A DNA stretch of 64,000 nt from Nocardiopsis quinghaiensis (GCF_008638365.1 NZ_VWVU01000038.1:1-64000); one strand, 5' to 3'; positions 35,190-44,157 are shown, counted from the stretch's first letter. The notes: generated by a model from the sequence alone, not told the origin. A program made the numbers and translations.

Positions 35190-35240
35190 ACCCCCGAGGT
35201 GGTGGGGACATCCCCGCCACCTCGGGGGTTCTTCTGTTCG
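35190..35240 (+). terminator. Intrinsic terminator with T-rich tail
   Basis: Arms 35190-35208 and 35211-35229 (ACCCCCGAGGTGGTGGGGA, one G-T pair) form a long GC stem followed by TTCTTCTGTT. It ends the repeat-protein transcript. Confidence 0.75.
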
Positions 35241-35454
35241 GGTTTCCCCCGAAGACGTGTGAAGACAAGAAAATGGTTACCAGAACCACAACAGACCGTA
35301 ACACCACACGGCGAAGATTGACTACAATTGGTAATCAACAGGGAACTCTCCGGGTTCGCTCGCCCTCTCGCCTCCACGAGCGCCCCCAGCCCGGACACCG
35401 CCGTCCCCGAGCGCCCACGCACCACCTGCCTGGTCCAACCCGAACGGAGTAACC

Positions 35455-37824
35455 ATGCGCAACGACGCCCAGGGAGCCGCACCCGAGAGGCCGCCCGCCA
35501 CGGCGGCCGTATCCGGGCCCCGCCTCGACCGCGGAAGGGTCGCCGCCGACGTCGGCGCCTCGTTCGTGGTCTTCCTGGTCGCCGTTCCCCTGTCCCTGGG
35601 GATCGCCGTCGCCTCCGGCGCCCCGCTCGTCGCCGGGATCATCGCCGCCGTCGTCGGCGGAGTCGTCGCCGGACTGGTCGGCGGATCGATGGTCCAGGTC
35701 AGCGGCCCCGCCGCCGGTCTGACCATCATCGTCGCCGACCTGATCATGACCCACGGTTGGCGGGTCACCTGCCTGATCACCCTGCTGGCCGGACTGGTCC
35801 AGCTCGCCCTGGGCGCCTTCCGCATCGCCCGGGCCGCCTTGGCCGTCTCCCCCGCCGTGGTGCACGGCATGCTCGCCGGGGTCGGGGTCACCATCGCCCT
35901 GGCCCAACTGCACGTGGTCCTGGGCGGGGAGCCGCAGAGCTCGGCGCTGGCCAACATCACCGACCTGCCCGACCAGATCGCGCACAACCACACCCCGGCG
36001 GTCGCGGTCGGCGTGATCACCATCGCGATCATGTTCACCTGGAACAGGCTGCCCTCCCTGGGGCGGTTCCGGCCCGCCGTGGTGCCCGCGGCCCTGGTGG
36101 CGGTGGGCACCGCGACCGTCATCGCCACCACGAGCCGCTGGCAGATGGAGACCGTCGTCCTTCCCGACTCACTCGCCGGCGCCTGGAACGGCCCGTTGCT
36201 GCCAGGGCCCGGGCAGTGGCACGGCGTGGCCGTGGGCGTGGCCGCCGTGGCCATGGTCGCCAGCGTCGAGTCGCTGCTCGCCGCGATCGCCGTGGACCGG
36301 CTGCACAGCGGGCGCCGGGTCATGCTCAACCGTGAGCTGTGCGGACAGGGCGTGGCCAACACCATCAGCGGCGCACTGGGCGGACTGCCCGTCGCCGGTG
36401 TGATCGTGCGCAGCACCACCAACGTGCGCGCGGGGGGCCGTACCCCGCTCTCGACCGTCCTGCACGGGGTGTGGATCCTGCTGTTCGTCGCACTGTTCGC
36501 GAACGTGGTCGAGCTGATCCCGATGCCCGCGCTGGCCGCGCTGCTGGTGTTCATCGGCGTACGGATGGTCTCGGTCGCCCACCTGCGCGACCTGCGCCGC
36601 CACCACGAGGGCAGCGTCTACCTGGTGACCCTGATCAGCGTGGTCTTCCTGGGACTGCTGGAAGGAGTGTCCATCGGTTTCGCGCTGGCCATGATCGTGT
36701 CCCTGCGCAGGCTCACCAAACTGACGGTGACCACCGAGGAACGCGCCGACCGCGTGCACGTCACCGTGCACGGCTCGCTCACCTTCCTGGGCGTTCCCCG
36801 GCTCGCACACGTGCTGCGCACCGTCCCCGAGGGCGCGCGGGTCGACCTGGACCTGAACGTGGACTTCATGGACCACGCCGCCTTCGAGGCCATCCACGCC
36901 TGGAGGGTGGACCACGAGCGCACCGGCGGCAGCGTCGACATCGACGAGGTCCACGAGAACTGGTACGCGCGCAACTCCACGTTGTCAGCGCCCGCGGGCA
37001 AGACCGGGCCCGGGGGCCTGGCCCGCTGGTGGGCGCCCTGGGACATGCGCGGTGACGCCGGCCGGGAGGTCAACCCGCTGGGTCTGCTGGCCGCCGGCGC
37101 CCGCGAGTACCACTCCAGCACGGCCGACCGGATGCGGTCGGTGACGAACCGCCTGTCACACGGCCAGCATCCGACCGCTCTGTTCGTCACCTGCGCCGAC
37201 TCACGGGTGGTGCCCAACGTGATCACCGCGAGCGGGCCCGGCGACCTGTTCACGATCCGCAACCTCGGCAACCTCGTGCCGCCGTGGGAGGCTCCGGGCG
37301 ACGGGTCGGTGGGCGCGGCGATCGAGTACGCGGTGAACGTCCTGCGGGTGCCCTCGATCGTGGTGTGCGGCCACTCGCACTGCGGGGCGATGACGGCGCT
37401 GCTGGAGAAGGCGCACCTGGAGCCGGGTGAGGCGGGGACCTCGCACATGTGCCGGTGGCTGGCCAACGGCGCGGGGAGCCTGGTGCGCGCGGGCGAGGAG
37501 TCCGGTGCTCTGGCGGGCCTGCCGACCGCCGAGGCGCTGCGCCGCCTGGCCCAGGCCAACGTGGAGGAGCAGATCGGCAACCTCATGGGGTACCCGGTGG
37601 TGCGCGAGCGGGTGGAGTCGGGCGAGCTGGAGCTGTCGGGAATGTACTACGACCTGGAGACGGCGAGGGTACACCTTCTGGACGCCCGGACGGGTGAGTT
37701 CGCGCCCGTGCGGGACGCCCAGGGCGTGAACGAGCCGGTGCCCCGGCCGAGGCCGGGTGCGAACGAGGGCGATCAGCTACTGGACGAGTCGTCCTCGGGC
37801 GCGTCGTCGCGTCCATCCTGCTGA
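35455..37824 (+). CDS. SulP anion transporter fused to beta-carbonic anhydrase
   Basis: Bifunctional membrane protein of 789 residues. Residues about 30-420 are a SulP transporter domain (starting FVVFLVAVPLSLGIAVASGAPL, with GPAAGLTIIVADL). A STAS-like domain spans about 425-505. A beta-carbonic anhydrase follows from about 545 with zinc ligands C580 (in CADSR), H640 and C643 (HSHCG), and the D582-R584 dyad. Fusion suggests that bicarbonate is transported and interconverted with CO2 at the membrane, though sulfate is also a SulP substrate. GGAG six bases before ATG 35455 fixes the start. The family is known (for example Rv3273). Confidence 0.9.
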   Translation: MRNDAQGAAPERPPATAAVSGPRLDRGRVAADVGASFVVFLVAVPLSLGIAVASGAPLVAGIIAAVVGGVVAGLVGGSMVQVSGPAAGLTIIVADLIMTHGWRVTCLITLLAGLVQLALGAFRIARAALAVSPAVVHGMLAGVGVTIALAQLHVVLGGEPQSSALANITDLPDQIAHNHTPAVAVGVITIAIMFTWNRLPSLGRFRPAVVPAALVAVGTATVIATTSRWQMETVVLPDSLAGAWNGPLLPGPGQWHGVAVGVAAVAMVASVESLLAAIAVDRLHSGRRVMLNRELCGQGVANTISGALGGLPVAGVIVRSTTNVRAGGRTPLSTVLHGVWILLFVALFANVVELIPMPALAALLVFIGVRMVSVAHLRDLRRHHEGSVYLVTLISVVFLGLLEGVSIGFALAMIVSLRRLTKLTVTTEERADRVHVTVHGSLTFLGVPRLAHVLRTVPEGARVDLDLNVDFMDHAAFEAIHAWRVDHERTGGSVDIDEVHENWYARNSTLSAPAGKTGPGGLARWWAPWDMRGDAGREVNPLGLLAAGAREYHSSTADRMRSVTNRLSHGQHPTALFVTCADSRVVPNVITASGPGDLFTIRNLGNLVPPWEAPGDGSVGAAIEYAVNVLRVPSIVVCGHSHCGAMTALLEKAHLEPGEAGTSHMCRWLANGAGSLVRAGEESGALAGLPTAEALRRLAQANVEEQIGNLMGYPVVRERVESGELELSGMYYDLETARVHLLDARTGEFAPVRDAQGVNEPVPRPRPGANEGDQLLDESSSGASSRPSC

Positions 37825-37922
37825 ACACCCGAGGCCTGGTAGGAGGCGAGCAGGATGATCACCACGATGGCCAGGACCGGCAGGCCGAAGAGAGCCACCC
37901 AGAAAGTGGTGGATTCGAACAA
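37773..37922 (-). CDS. Possible small single-helix membrane protein, 49 aa
   Basis: Short open frame on the strand opposite the end of the SulP-anhydrase gene, overlapping it by 52 bases. The product begins MFESTTFWVALFGLPV from TTG 37922, continues through one strong membrane helix (LAIVVIILLAS), and ends in an acidic serine tail DDAPEDDSSSS. Third codon positions are mostly G or C, as in real genes here. A stop two codons before the TTG limits the start. A GGGTGA sequence lies just upstream. No relative is known to me; it could be a chance frame in the overlap, but the 98 bases outside it also code for the helix. Confidence 0.45.
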   Translation of the reverse strand: MFESTTFWVALFGLPVLAIVVIILLASYQASGVQQDGRDDAPEDDSSSS

Positions 37923-38261
37923 GAGTCACCCATTCCCGTGAACGCGGATACCCGTGGGCCGTCGACCCCGGACGTCGGTCCACGGGCGTACACGCTCCGG
38001 AACTCGCCCGGGGTGGGGAGCGCAGGGCCAATCTATCGGTGCGCGAGGGCAGGAGGCCATCACCACCGGGCTGTAGGGGTGTAGCCGTGCGGCGCGCCCC
38101 GCGCCGATGCCCGCGGAGGCCCTCGACGACAGCCTGTCCCCTACCCGGGCGGGGCGCGGGGCGACCGGTCCCCCGCGCTCCCCGGCTGGTCCACCGGAGC
38201 AGACAGGGAGCAAACACGGCCGACTCTCGCTCGCCGCGGCGCAGTTCAGAGACTCGGAGGA
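37923..38261. other. Intergenic region before rnpB 3' end
   Basis: About 340 bases between the small membrane ORF and the RNase P RNA gene. I see no supported gene. Confidence 0.4.
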
Positions 38262-38652
38262 GGGGGAGTCGGCCGGTAAGCCGGATTCTGTCGGTCCCGG
38301 GGGACCGGGCGACCATCCATCTGGGACCGCCGTTGCCGACGGCCTCGGTGCGGTCTACCCGCGGACTCGGGCGGGCCGCCCTCGAACATCCGCGCGGGAA
38401 CCCTGGGGTTCCCTTTTTGACCTTGCTCCGGGTGGGGTTTACCAAGCCGACCGGATCACTCCGGCCGCTGGTGGTCTCTTACACCACCGTTTCACCCTTA
38501 CCACCGCGAGCGGTGGCGGTCTGCTTTCTGTGGCACTGTCCCGCGGGTCACCCCGGGTCGGTGTTACCGACCACCCTGCCCTGTGGAGTCCGGACTTTCC
38601 TCGAACCCGCGCACCTGGCGCGGTCCGCGGCCGCCTGGCCGACTCCCCTCGC
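38262..38652 (-). ncRNA. rnpB: RNase P RNA, bacterial type A
   Basis: Catalytic RNA that trims the 5' leader of tRNA precursors. Read on the minus strand, the 5' part has GAGGAAAGTCCGGACTCC followed by ACAGGGCAGGG, the near-universal core of bacterial RNase P RNA; the 3' part has CCGACAGAATCCGGCTTACC. Helix P1 is a perfect 12-base pairing of GGGGAGTCGGCC (38648-38637) with GGCCGACTCCCC (38273-38262). TAGGAT at 38663-38658 is a plausible -10 box about seven bases before the 5' end. Both ends are estimates within a few bases. Open frames across it on either strand are shadows. Confidence 0.95.
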
Positions 38653-38698
38653 TCCTCATCCTACGCCCTGGCGGGAGCCCTGATTCCCTCCCGGAACC

Positions 38699-39337
38699 TC
38701 AGTCCAGGTGGGCGGTGTCGTTGAGTGAGCGCACCACCATGGGGCCGTCGGAGAACACGTCCACCTCGTTCAGGCACGCGGTGTCCAGGTGCATCCGGTA
38801 CAGCGCGTCCAGCGGTGCGAGCACGGCCTGCTGCACCACCACCTTGATGGGTGTCACGTGCGAGACCACCAGGACGGTACGCCCCCGGTAACGCTCGACC
38901 AGGGCGTCCCTGGCGGCGGCCACCCTCCGGGCCACCTCCGCGAAGCTCTCCCCGCCGGGCGGAGCCGTCTCAGGGTCGGCCAGCCACCGGTCGACCTCGG
39001 CCGGGGCCTCGGCCCTGGCCTCGGCGAACGTCATCCCCTCCCAGACCCCGAAGTCGGTCTCGACGAAGCCCTCGTCGATCTCGACCGGCAGCCCGAGCGC
39101 CTCGGCGGCGTGGGCGGCGGTGTCCCTGGTCCGCAGCAGCGGCGAGGAGACCACCGCGTCGATCGCGCGCGAGGCCAGGCGGTGGGCCGCCGCCTTGGCC
39201 TGCGCGTGCCCGTCCTCGGTCAGCGGGATGTCGCCCCGCCCCGCGAAGCGGCGCTCCACCGACAACGGCGTCTGCCCGTGCCGCAGCAGGAGGAGCCGGG
39301 TCGGCGTGGTGTCGTGCGTCCCCCAGACGGTGCTCAC
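38699..39337 (-). CDS. Histidine phosphatase family protein (CobC/PGM type)
   Basis: Phosphatase of 212 residues with the catalytic phosphohistidine in LLLLRHGQTPLSVERRFAG, the acid/base glutamate region in FVETDFGVWEGMTF, and the second histidine in VLVVSHVTPIKVV. In Mycobacterium and Streptomyces this gene beside the zinc-ribbon gene encodes RNase H fused to the phosphatase; here the protein starts directly before the phosphatase motif, from GTG 39337, which overlaps the upstream stop by four bases (GTGA). So the RNase H half is absent. Alpha-ribazole phosphatase activity (cobamide synthesis) is possible but not shown. Confidence 0.85.
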   Translation of the reverse strand: MSTVWGTHDTTPTRLLLLRHGQTPLSVERRFAGRGDIPLTEDGHAQAKAAAHRLASRAIDAVVSSPLLRTRDTAAHAAEALGLPVEIDEGFVETDFGVWEGMTFAEARAEAPAEVDRWLADPETAPPGGESFAEVARRVAAARDALVERYRGRTVLVVSHVTPIKVVVQQAVLAPLDALYRMHLDTACLNEVDVFSDGPMVVRSLNDTAHLD

Positions 39338-40095
39338 CGCGCGTCCTGGCTGCCCAGACCCGACTCCTCGGTGCGGACCAGGATGCGGCGGCAGTCCTCG
39401 CAGCGCACGACGGTGTCGGCGGGGGCGGCCTTGATCTCGTTGAGCTCGACGGTGCTCAGAGCCAGCTTGCAGCCTCCGCAGCGGCCGTAGCGCAGCGGCG
39501 CCGCGCCCACGCCGTCGTACTGGGCGCGCAGCTTGTCGTAGAGCGCCAGCAGGTCGGCGGGGACGTCCTCGACCACGCGGGCACGGTTCTCGACCACGCG
39601 GGCACGATCCCACTGGATACCGGCCGCCGCGGTGTCGCGACGGGCGACCACCTCGGTGTACTCGGCCACGGTCCGCTCCCGCTCGGCGGTCAGGCGGACC
39701 ACCTCGGCGTTGAGCTCCTCCGCGCGCTCCATCACCTCCAGGACGACCTCCTCCAGCTCGGCCTGACGACGGCCCAGCGAGACGATCTCCGACTGCAGGT
39801 TCTGCAGCTCCTTGGCGTTGGTGATCTGTCCCGACTCCAGACGCTTGGTGTCCCGGTCGGAGCGGGAGCGCACCTGGTCGACATCGCTCTCGGCCTTACG
39901 CTGCTGGCGTGCGACGTCGGAGGCCTTGGTCTGGGCGGAGACCAGCTCGCTGTCGATCTGGTCCACCCGCTCCTTGAGCCGGTCCGCCTCGGCTACCTCC
40001 GGCAGGTTCCGCGCGCGGTGCTCCAGGCGATGGAGATCGGTGTCCAACTCCTGGAGGTCGAGCAGTCTGGCCTGTGCTGCGGGTTCGGCTTTCAC
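39334..40095 (-). CDS. Coiled-coil protein with C4 zinc ribbon
   Basis: A 253-residue protein, counterpart of Rv2229c. Residues about 10-180 are a long helical coiled coil (LDLQELDTDLHRLEHRARN onward, with heptad leucines and charged residues). The C-terminal zinc ribbon has CGGCKLALS and VVRCEDCRRIL, two CxxC pairs. The GTG at 40095 has GGAG nine bases upstream. It is coupled to the downstream phosphatase gene by a GTGA overlap. Function is not established; a nucleic-acid-related role is often presumed because of RNase H fusion next door in relatives. Confidence 0.87.
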   Translation of the reverse strand: MKAEPAAQARLLDLQELDTDLHRLEHRARNLPEVAEADRLKERVDQIDSELVSAQTKASDVARQQRKAESDVDQVRSRSDRDTKRLESGQITNAKELQNLQSEIVSLGRRQAELEEVVLEVMERAEELNAEVVRLTAERERTVAEYTEVVARRDTAAAGIQWDRARVVENRARVVEDVPADLLALYDKLRAQYDGVGAAPLRYGRCGGCKLALSTVELNEIKAAPADTVVRCEDCRRILVRTEESGLGSQDAR

Positions 40096-40192
40096 GTGTG
40101 ACGTCTCCTGGGGTGGCTGGGGAAGGCGAGGATGCCGCCCGCGCCCTACTCTGTGCAGTTGGTCGGACCGCCCCGTGCGAGGCGGCGGGCTC

Positions 40193-41062
40193 TCAGACGT
40201 GTGAGACGGCCTGTGACCAGGCGTCCGTCACCGTCGTAGAGACGCGGATCTCCACGTTAGCCCCATCGGGACCGACCGTGCGCCCGAGCGCCTCGGCCAG
40301 GCGGTCGGCGCCGTCGGCCAGCCAGGGCCACTCGCTGGCGAAGTGGGCGGTGTCGATCAGGGCGGGACCACCCGGCTCCTCCACGAACTCCGAGGCGGGG
40401 TGGTGGCGCAGGTCGGAGGTGACGAAGACGTCCACCCCGGCGGCCCGGGCGGCGCCGAGCAGGGAGTCTCCCGCGCCCCCGGACACCGCGACGGTGGTCA
40501 CGAGGCGGTCCGTGTCCCCGGCGACGCGGATCCCGGCGGCGGTGGCGGGCAGTGCCCGCGCCACCTGCCCGGCGAACTCGCGCAGCACCACCGGCCGCTC
40601 CAGGACGCCGACCCTGCCGATACCGCGGCGCCCCTCGGGATCGGTGGCGTCGGGATCCAGGGGGCGCAGCGGCCCGGTGAGGCCGACGGCGCGGGCCAGG
40701 GCGTCGGACACCCCGGGCGAGGCGGTGTCGGCGTTGGTGTGCGCGGTGTACAGGGCGGTCCCGGAGCGGATGAGCCGGTGCACGATCCGCCCCTTGGGAG
40801 TACTGGCGGCCACGCTGGTGACGCCGCGCAGCATCAGCGGGTGGTGGGTGATGATCAGGTCGGCGCCCCAGGTGAGGGCCTCGTCGACGACCGCGTCGAC
40901 CGGGTCGACGGCGAACAGGATCCGCGCGACCGGCTGGACGGGGTCGCCCGCCACGAGTCCGACCGCGTCCCAGGAGGCGGCCCACGCGGGCGGATAGACC
41001 TGCTCGAAGGCGGTGGTCACATCGGACAGTGTGGGGTGCGCGGTCTCGGTGTTCACGGCCAC
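40193..41062 (-). CDS. Nif3-like dinuclear metal centre protein
   Basis: Member of the NIF3/DUF34 family, 289 residues; relatives form hexameric rings with a two-metal site, exact reaction uncertain. Metal ligands are visible in DLIITHHPLMLRG near residue 75, LYTAHTNADTA near 110, and LIDTAHFASEW near 250. The start is GTG 41062, with GGGAGG eleven bases upstream; GTG 41056 is the alternative. It is the counterpart of Rv2230c, again next to the zinc-ribbon gene, so the three genes 38699-41062 are an ancient unit. Confidence 0.9.
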   Translation of the reverse strand: MAVNTETAHPTLSDVTTAFEQVYPPAWAASWDAVGLVAGDPVQPVARILFAVDPVDAVVDEALTWGADLIITHHPLMLRGVTSVAASTPKGRIVHRLIRSGTALYTAHTNADTASPGVSDALARAVGLTGPLRPLDPDATDPEGRRGIGRVGVLERPVVLREFAGQVARALPATAAGIRVAGDTDRLVTTVAVSGGAGDSLLGAARAAGVDVFVTSDLRHHPASEFVEEPGGPALIDTAHFASEWPWLADGADRLAEALGRTVGPDGANVEIRVSTTVTDAWSQAVSHV

Positions 41063-41168
41063 GAGACTAGCGCCCTCCCTGCCCGCCGGTGACGTGTTCG
41101 CACGGGAGCGGACCGGTGTGGTCACCGGCACGGACGGGCCGCTCCACGCGGCCTCTAGGCTTTGGTCG

Positions 41169-42032
41169 ATGAGGAACAGTGAGCAGCGGCGGCCACCGTC
41201 CCCGGTCGGCGCGCACGTCCCGGTCGCGGGTGGCATGGCCACCAAGGGGCTGGCCTACGCCGAGGAGATCGGCGCCGAGACCGTCCAGGTGTTCGTGTCC
41301 AACCCGCGCGGATGGGCGACCAGCGCGGGCGACCCCGCACAGGACGCGCTGATGCGCGAGCGCACCGACCTGCCCGTGTTCGTGCACTCCCCCTACCTGA
41401 TCAACCTGGGCACCCCCGGCGAGGAGACGGCGGAGAAGTCGGTGCGCTCACTGGAGCACGCGCTGCGCCGCTCGGCCGAGATCGGCGCGCTGGGCGTGGT
41501 GGTGCACACCGGTTCGGCCGTCTCGGGCGGTCGGGAGACGGGGCTCTCGCGCACCCGCGAGCGGCTGATGCCGCTGCTGGAGGAGCTGGGCGAGGACGTC
41601 CCGCCGGTGCTGCTGGAGCCGATGGCCGGGCAGGGCCAGGTCCTGTGCGCGACCATCGACGACCTGGCCGCCTACCTGGAGGTGCTGGAGTGGCACCCGC
41701 GCGTGGGCGTGTGCCTGGACACCGCGCACATGTTCGCCGCCGGGCACGACGTCTCCACGGCGGAGGGCATGCGCACGGCCCTGGACCGCTTCGGCGAGGT
41801 GGTCGGCGCCGACCGGCTGAAGGTCGTGCACTGCAACGACTCCAAGGCCGCGTGCGGCAGCTGCAAGGACCGGCACGAGAACATCGGCGCCGGATACATC
41901 GGGGCGGAACCGTTCGGGGAGCTGTTCCGTCACCCGGTGAGCGCCGGGGTGCCGCTCATCCTGGAGACCCCGGGCCCGGCCGGTCCGCACTCCGCCGACG
42001 TGGCCACCCTGAAGAAGCTGCGCGGGGCCTGA
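41169..42032 (+). CDS. nfo: Endonuclease IV (AP endonuclease)
   Basis: Cuts DNA 5' of abasic sites in base excision repair; zinc enzyme of 287 residues. Family features: GAHVPVAGGM near the start, VQVFVSNPRGW, VHSPYLINLG with a metal histidine, GVVVHTGSAV, LLEPMAGQGQ with the metal glutamate, GVCLDTAHMFAAG, VVHCNDSKAACGS, and the end LILETPG. The ATG at 41169 is the first start in front of the fold. It is divergent from the Nif3-like gene. Deoxyribonuclease IV is the usual name in databases. Confidence 0.93.
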   Translation: MRNSEQRRPPSPVGAHVPVAGGMATKGLAYAEEIGAETVQVFVSNPRGWATSAGDPAQDALMRERTDLPVFVHSPYLINLGTPGEETAEKSVRSLEHALRRSAEIGALGVVVHTGSAVSGGRETGLSRTRERLMPLLEELGEDVPPVLLEPMAGQGQVLCATIDDLAAYLEVLEWHPRVGVCLDTAHMFAAGHDVSTAEGMRTALDRFGEVVGADRLKVVHCNDSKAACGSCKDRHENIGAGYIGAEPFGELFRHPVSAGVPLILETPGPAGPHSADVATLKKLRGA

Positions 42033-42047
42033 CCGGCGTCGGGGCGG

Positions 42048-42707
42048 TCATCCCTCCGGTGAGGGGCCCCCGTCCGTCCTGTCCTCGGTTTCGGGCAGGA
42101 CGGGGAAGATGTTGACCTGGATCTCGACGCTCTCGGTGCCGGGGTGGCTCTCGGGGGTCCGCCCCTGGAGGCGCCCGCTCCAGGACCGGAGGAAGTCGTG
42201 GAGCCTCCCGGCGAACTCCACGGTCTCCTCGGGGGTCAGCCGGGCGACGCTGACGGAGTCGGTGGCGGCGTCCTTCCACCGCCGCACCGCGGGAGCGTCG
42301 GGGGTCTCCGACACCGCCGCGGTCCACTGGTCGAACCGCTCCCGCCGCTGCTGGTAGTAGCGGTTCAGGACGCTCTGGGCGATGAGCCGGGTCTCCGGGT
42401 CGCTGAGGAACTCGTGCCCACGCATGCTCCAGCCGCCGGGCCGGACCCGCCACCAGCGCTCGCGTCCGCCCGTGTGCCCGGGTTCGTTGTCGATGAACCC
42501 GTAACGGGAGAGCTGCCGCAGGTGGTAGCTGGTGGCACCGCTGCTCTCCCCCAGGCGCCGGCCCAGGATGGTGGCGGTGGCCGGACCGTTGAGCCGGAGC
42601 TCCTCCAGGAGGCGGGCGCGCAGCGGGTGGGCCAGGCCCCGCAGGGCCCGGGCGTCGATCTGCAGCTGTTCCTGGGACTCGGGGGCCGCGTCGGGATCGT
42701 CGTTCAT
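42048..42707 (-). CDS. ArsR-type winged-helix transcriptional regulator
   Basis: A 219-residue DNA-binding protein. The winged helix (about 20-85) has ALRGLAHPLRARLLEELRL, the recognition-helix region ESSGATSYHLRQLSRYGFI, and a wing with GGRERWWRV. The C-terminal half is helical with SVLNRYYQQRRERFDQW and could bind a ligand; no metal-binding cysteines are visible. It follows the MFS gene on the same strand. A CAAAG-N4-CTTTG palindrome lies 43 bases before its ATG and a similar one before the MFS gene, so it probably represses both (inference). Confidence 0.87.
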   Translation of the reverse strand: MNDDPDAAPESQEQLQIDARALRGLAHPLRARLLEELRLNGPATATILGRRLGESSGATSYHLRQLSRYGFIDNEPGHTGGRERWWRVRPGGWSMRGHEFLSDPETRLIAQSVLNRYYQQRRERFDQWTAAVSETPDAPAVRRWKDAATDSVSVARLTPEETVEFAGRLHDFLRSWSGRLQGRTPESHPGTESVEIQVNIFPVLPETEDRTDGGPSPEG

Positions 42708-42749
42708 GGCGTCACCGTACTGCGCGGGACCTTCCACAATCAGTCCTCT

Positions 42750-42765
42750 GCAAAGTTTGCTTTGC
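42750..42765. promoter_or_regulatory. Operator GCAAAG-N4-CTTTGC before the ArsR-type gene
   Basis: Perfect six-base arms, low GC for this genome, at 42750-42755 and 42760-42765 in the gap between the MFS stop and the regulator start. Same pattern as 44158-44173, which suggests autoregulation. Confidence 0.6.
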
Positions 42766-42809
42766 TTCGTGGGCATGGGTGTCCTCCGGCGACAGCGTCG
42801 CGGGCGGGG

Positions 42810-44117
42810 TCAGCGGTCCTGGTCGGCGGCCAGCTCCGCGGCGGCCTCGTCGGACAGCCGGGCGCACTCGGCGACGGCCCTGTGGAAGACCAGGGGTGTG
42901 ACCACCATGACCAACCCGCCGACGAGGAAGGGCAGGGCCAGGTCGATCCGGCCCAGCAGCCCGCCCAGGAGCGCACCGCTCGGGGCCAGGCCCCAGCCGA
43001 GCATGCGGCTGGCGGAGCTGGTGCGGCCGCGCAGACGGGAGGGGACCACGGTCTGGAAGAACAGCGAGCCGGCGACGTTGGAGACCGTCATGCACAGGCC
43101 CAGCAGGCTCCACACGACGGCGGCGGCCCAGGCGTGGGGCAGCAGGCCGACCATGAGCAGACACGCCCCCATCCCCAGGTATCCGCCCATCATGACCGCC
43201 CTGCGGCCGATGCGCGCGACGAGTCGAGAGGCCGACACCGACCCCAGGACACCGCCGACGGCGATCGAGGAGACGAAGAGCCCGTACAGGGCCGCGGGGA
43301 CGCCCAGCACCTCCTGGGCGTGGAGCACCAGCACGGCGGTGGCCATCTGCACGCCGATCATGATCCCGGCGTTGTTGAGCATCAGGGCCCGCATCAGCGG
43401 TTGACCGAAGACGTAGCCGAGGCCCTCCCGAAGCGAGCGCAGGGTCCCCTGGTCAGGTTCGGTCTTCCCCGTGTCCTCGGACGCGGCGACCAGGGAGGGG
43501 GTGCGCCGCAGCATCGCGACGACGGTCAGTACGAGCACGGCGCACAGGCCGTAGGACACCGCCGCCCCGGCCACGGGCAGGACGGCGGCGACGGCGAAGA
43601 GCACCCCGGCCACGGGAGCGGCCAGGCACTCCTGGGCGACCAGGCGACCGCCCTCCAGCCTGCCGTTGGCCCGGTCGAGCAGCCGACCCGGCACGAGGCG
43701 GGAGACGGTGATCCGGGTGACCGGATCGGTGACCGTCTCGCAGCAGATCACCACGAACAGCGTCGCGTACATGGCCCAGACCGTGGCCTGGCCGGTGGCG
43801 ACCGCCACGGCGAGGAGCGCGACGGCCACCGCGGCGACCGCGCTGGAGGCCGTCATGGCGCGCAGGCGGTCGACCCGGTCGAGCAGCACGCCCGTGAAGG
43901 GGGCGACCAGCAGCCAGGGCAGGAAGCGTGCCACCGTCAGGCCCGCGACGGCGAGTGGGTCGTGGGTCAGGGTGGCGGCGATCAGCGGCAGCGCGGTGGC
44001 GAGCGTGCCGTCGCCGAGGTTGGTGAGGGTCCCGGCCGTCCAGAAGCGGTGGAAGGCCCTCCCGAGGCGCTCTTCGCGCGGTGGTGCGGTGGCGGCGGAG
44101 AAGGGGTCTGTTGCCAT
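42810..44117 (-). CDS. MFS transporter, probable drug exporter
   Basis: Twelve-helix major facilitator protein of 435 residues. It starts MATDPFSAATAPPREERLG before helix 1, contains motif-A-like FTGVLLDRVDRLRAM near residue 80 and the central charged loop with EDTGKTEPDQGTLRSLREG, and repeats motif A as VSASRLVARIGRRAVM. The family of closest likeness (enterobactin/macrolide-type exporters, MFS_3) is guessed from these loops. AGGAG eight to twelve bases before ATG 44117 fixes the start. It forms an operon-like pair with the ArsR-type regulator downstream and has two palindromes in its promoter. Confidence 0.88.
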   Translation of the reverse strand: MATDPFSAATAPPREERLGRAFHRFWTAGTLTNLGDGTLATALPLIAATLTHDPLAVAGLTVARFLPWLLVAPFTGVLLDRVDRLRAMTASSAVAAVAVALLAVAVATGQATVWAMYATLFVVICCETVTDPVTRITVSRLVPGRLLDRANGRLEGGRLVAQECLAAPVAGVLFAVAAVLPVAGAAVSYGLCAVLVLTVVAMLRRTPSLVAASEDTGKTEPDQGTLRSLREGLGYVFGQPLMRALMLNNAGIMIGVQMATAVLVLHAQEVLGVPAALYGLFVSSIAVGGVLGSVSASRLVARIGRRAVMMGGYLGMGACLLMVGLLPHAWAAAVVWSLLGLCMTVSNVAGSLFFQTVVPSRLRGRTSSASRMLGWGLAPSGALLGGLLGRIDLALPFLVGGLVMVVTPLVFHRAVAECARLSDEAAAELAADQDR

Positions 44118-44157
44118 CTCGGTCTCCTGGGGATCGGGAAGATGGCACCACCGTATT

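Noticed and set aside
37905-37925. tRNA gene, because of GTTCGAATCC on the minus strand
   Set aside because: No T-stem, acceptor stem or anticodon arm can be formed around it; it lies inside the start of the small membrane ORF.
38039-38724. Open reading frames on the plus strand across this stretch
   Set aside because: They overlie the RNase P RNA gene, which explains the sequence conservation; the predicted peptides look like no protein.
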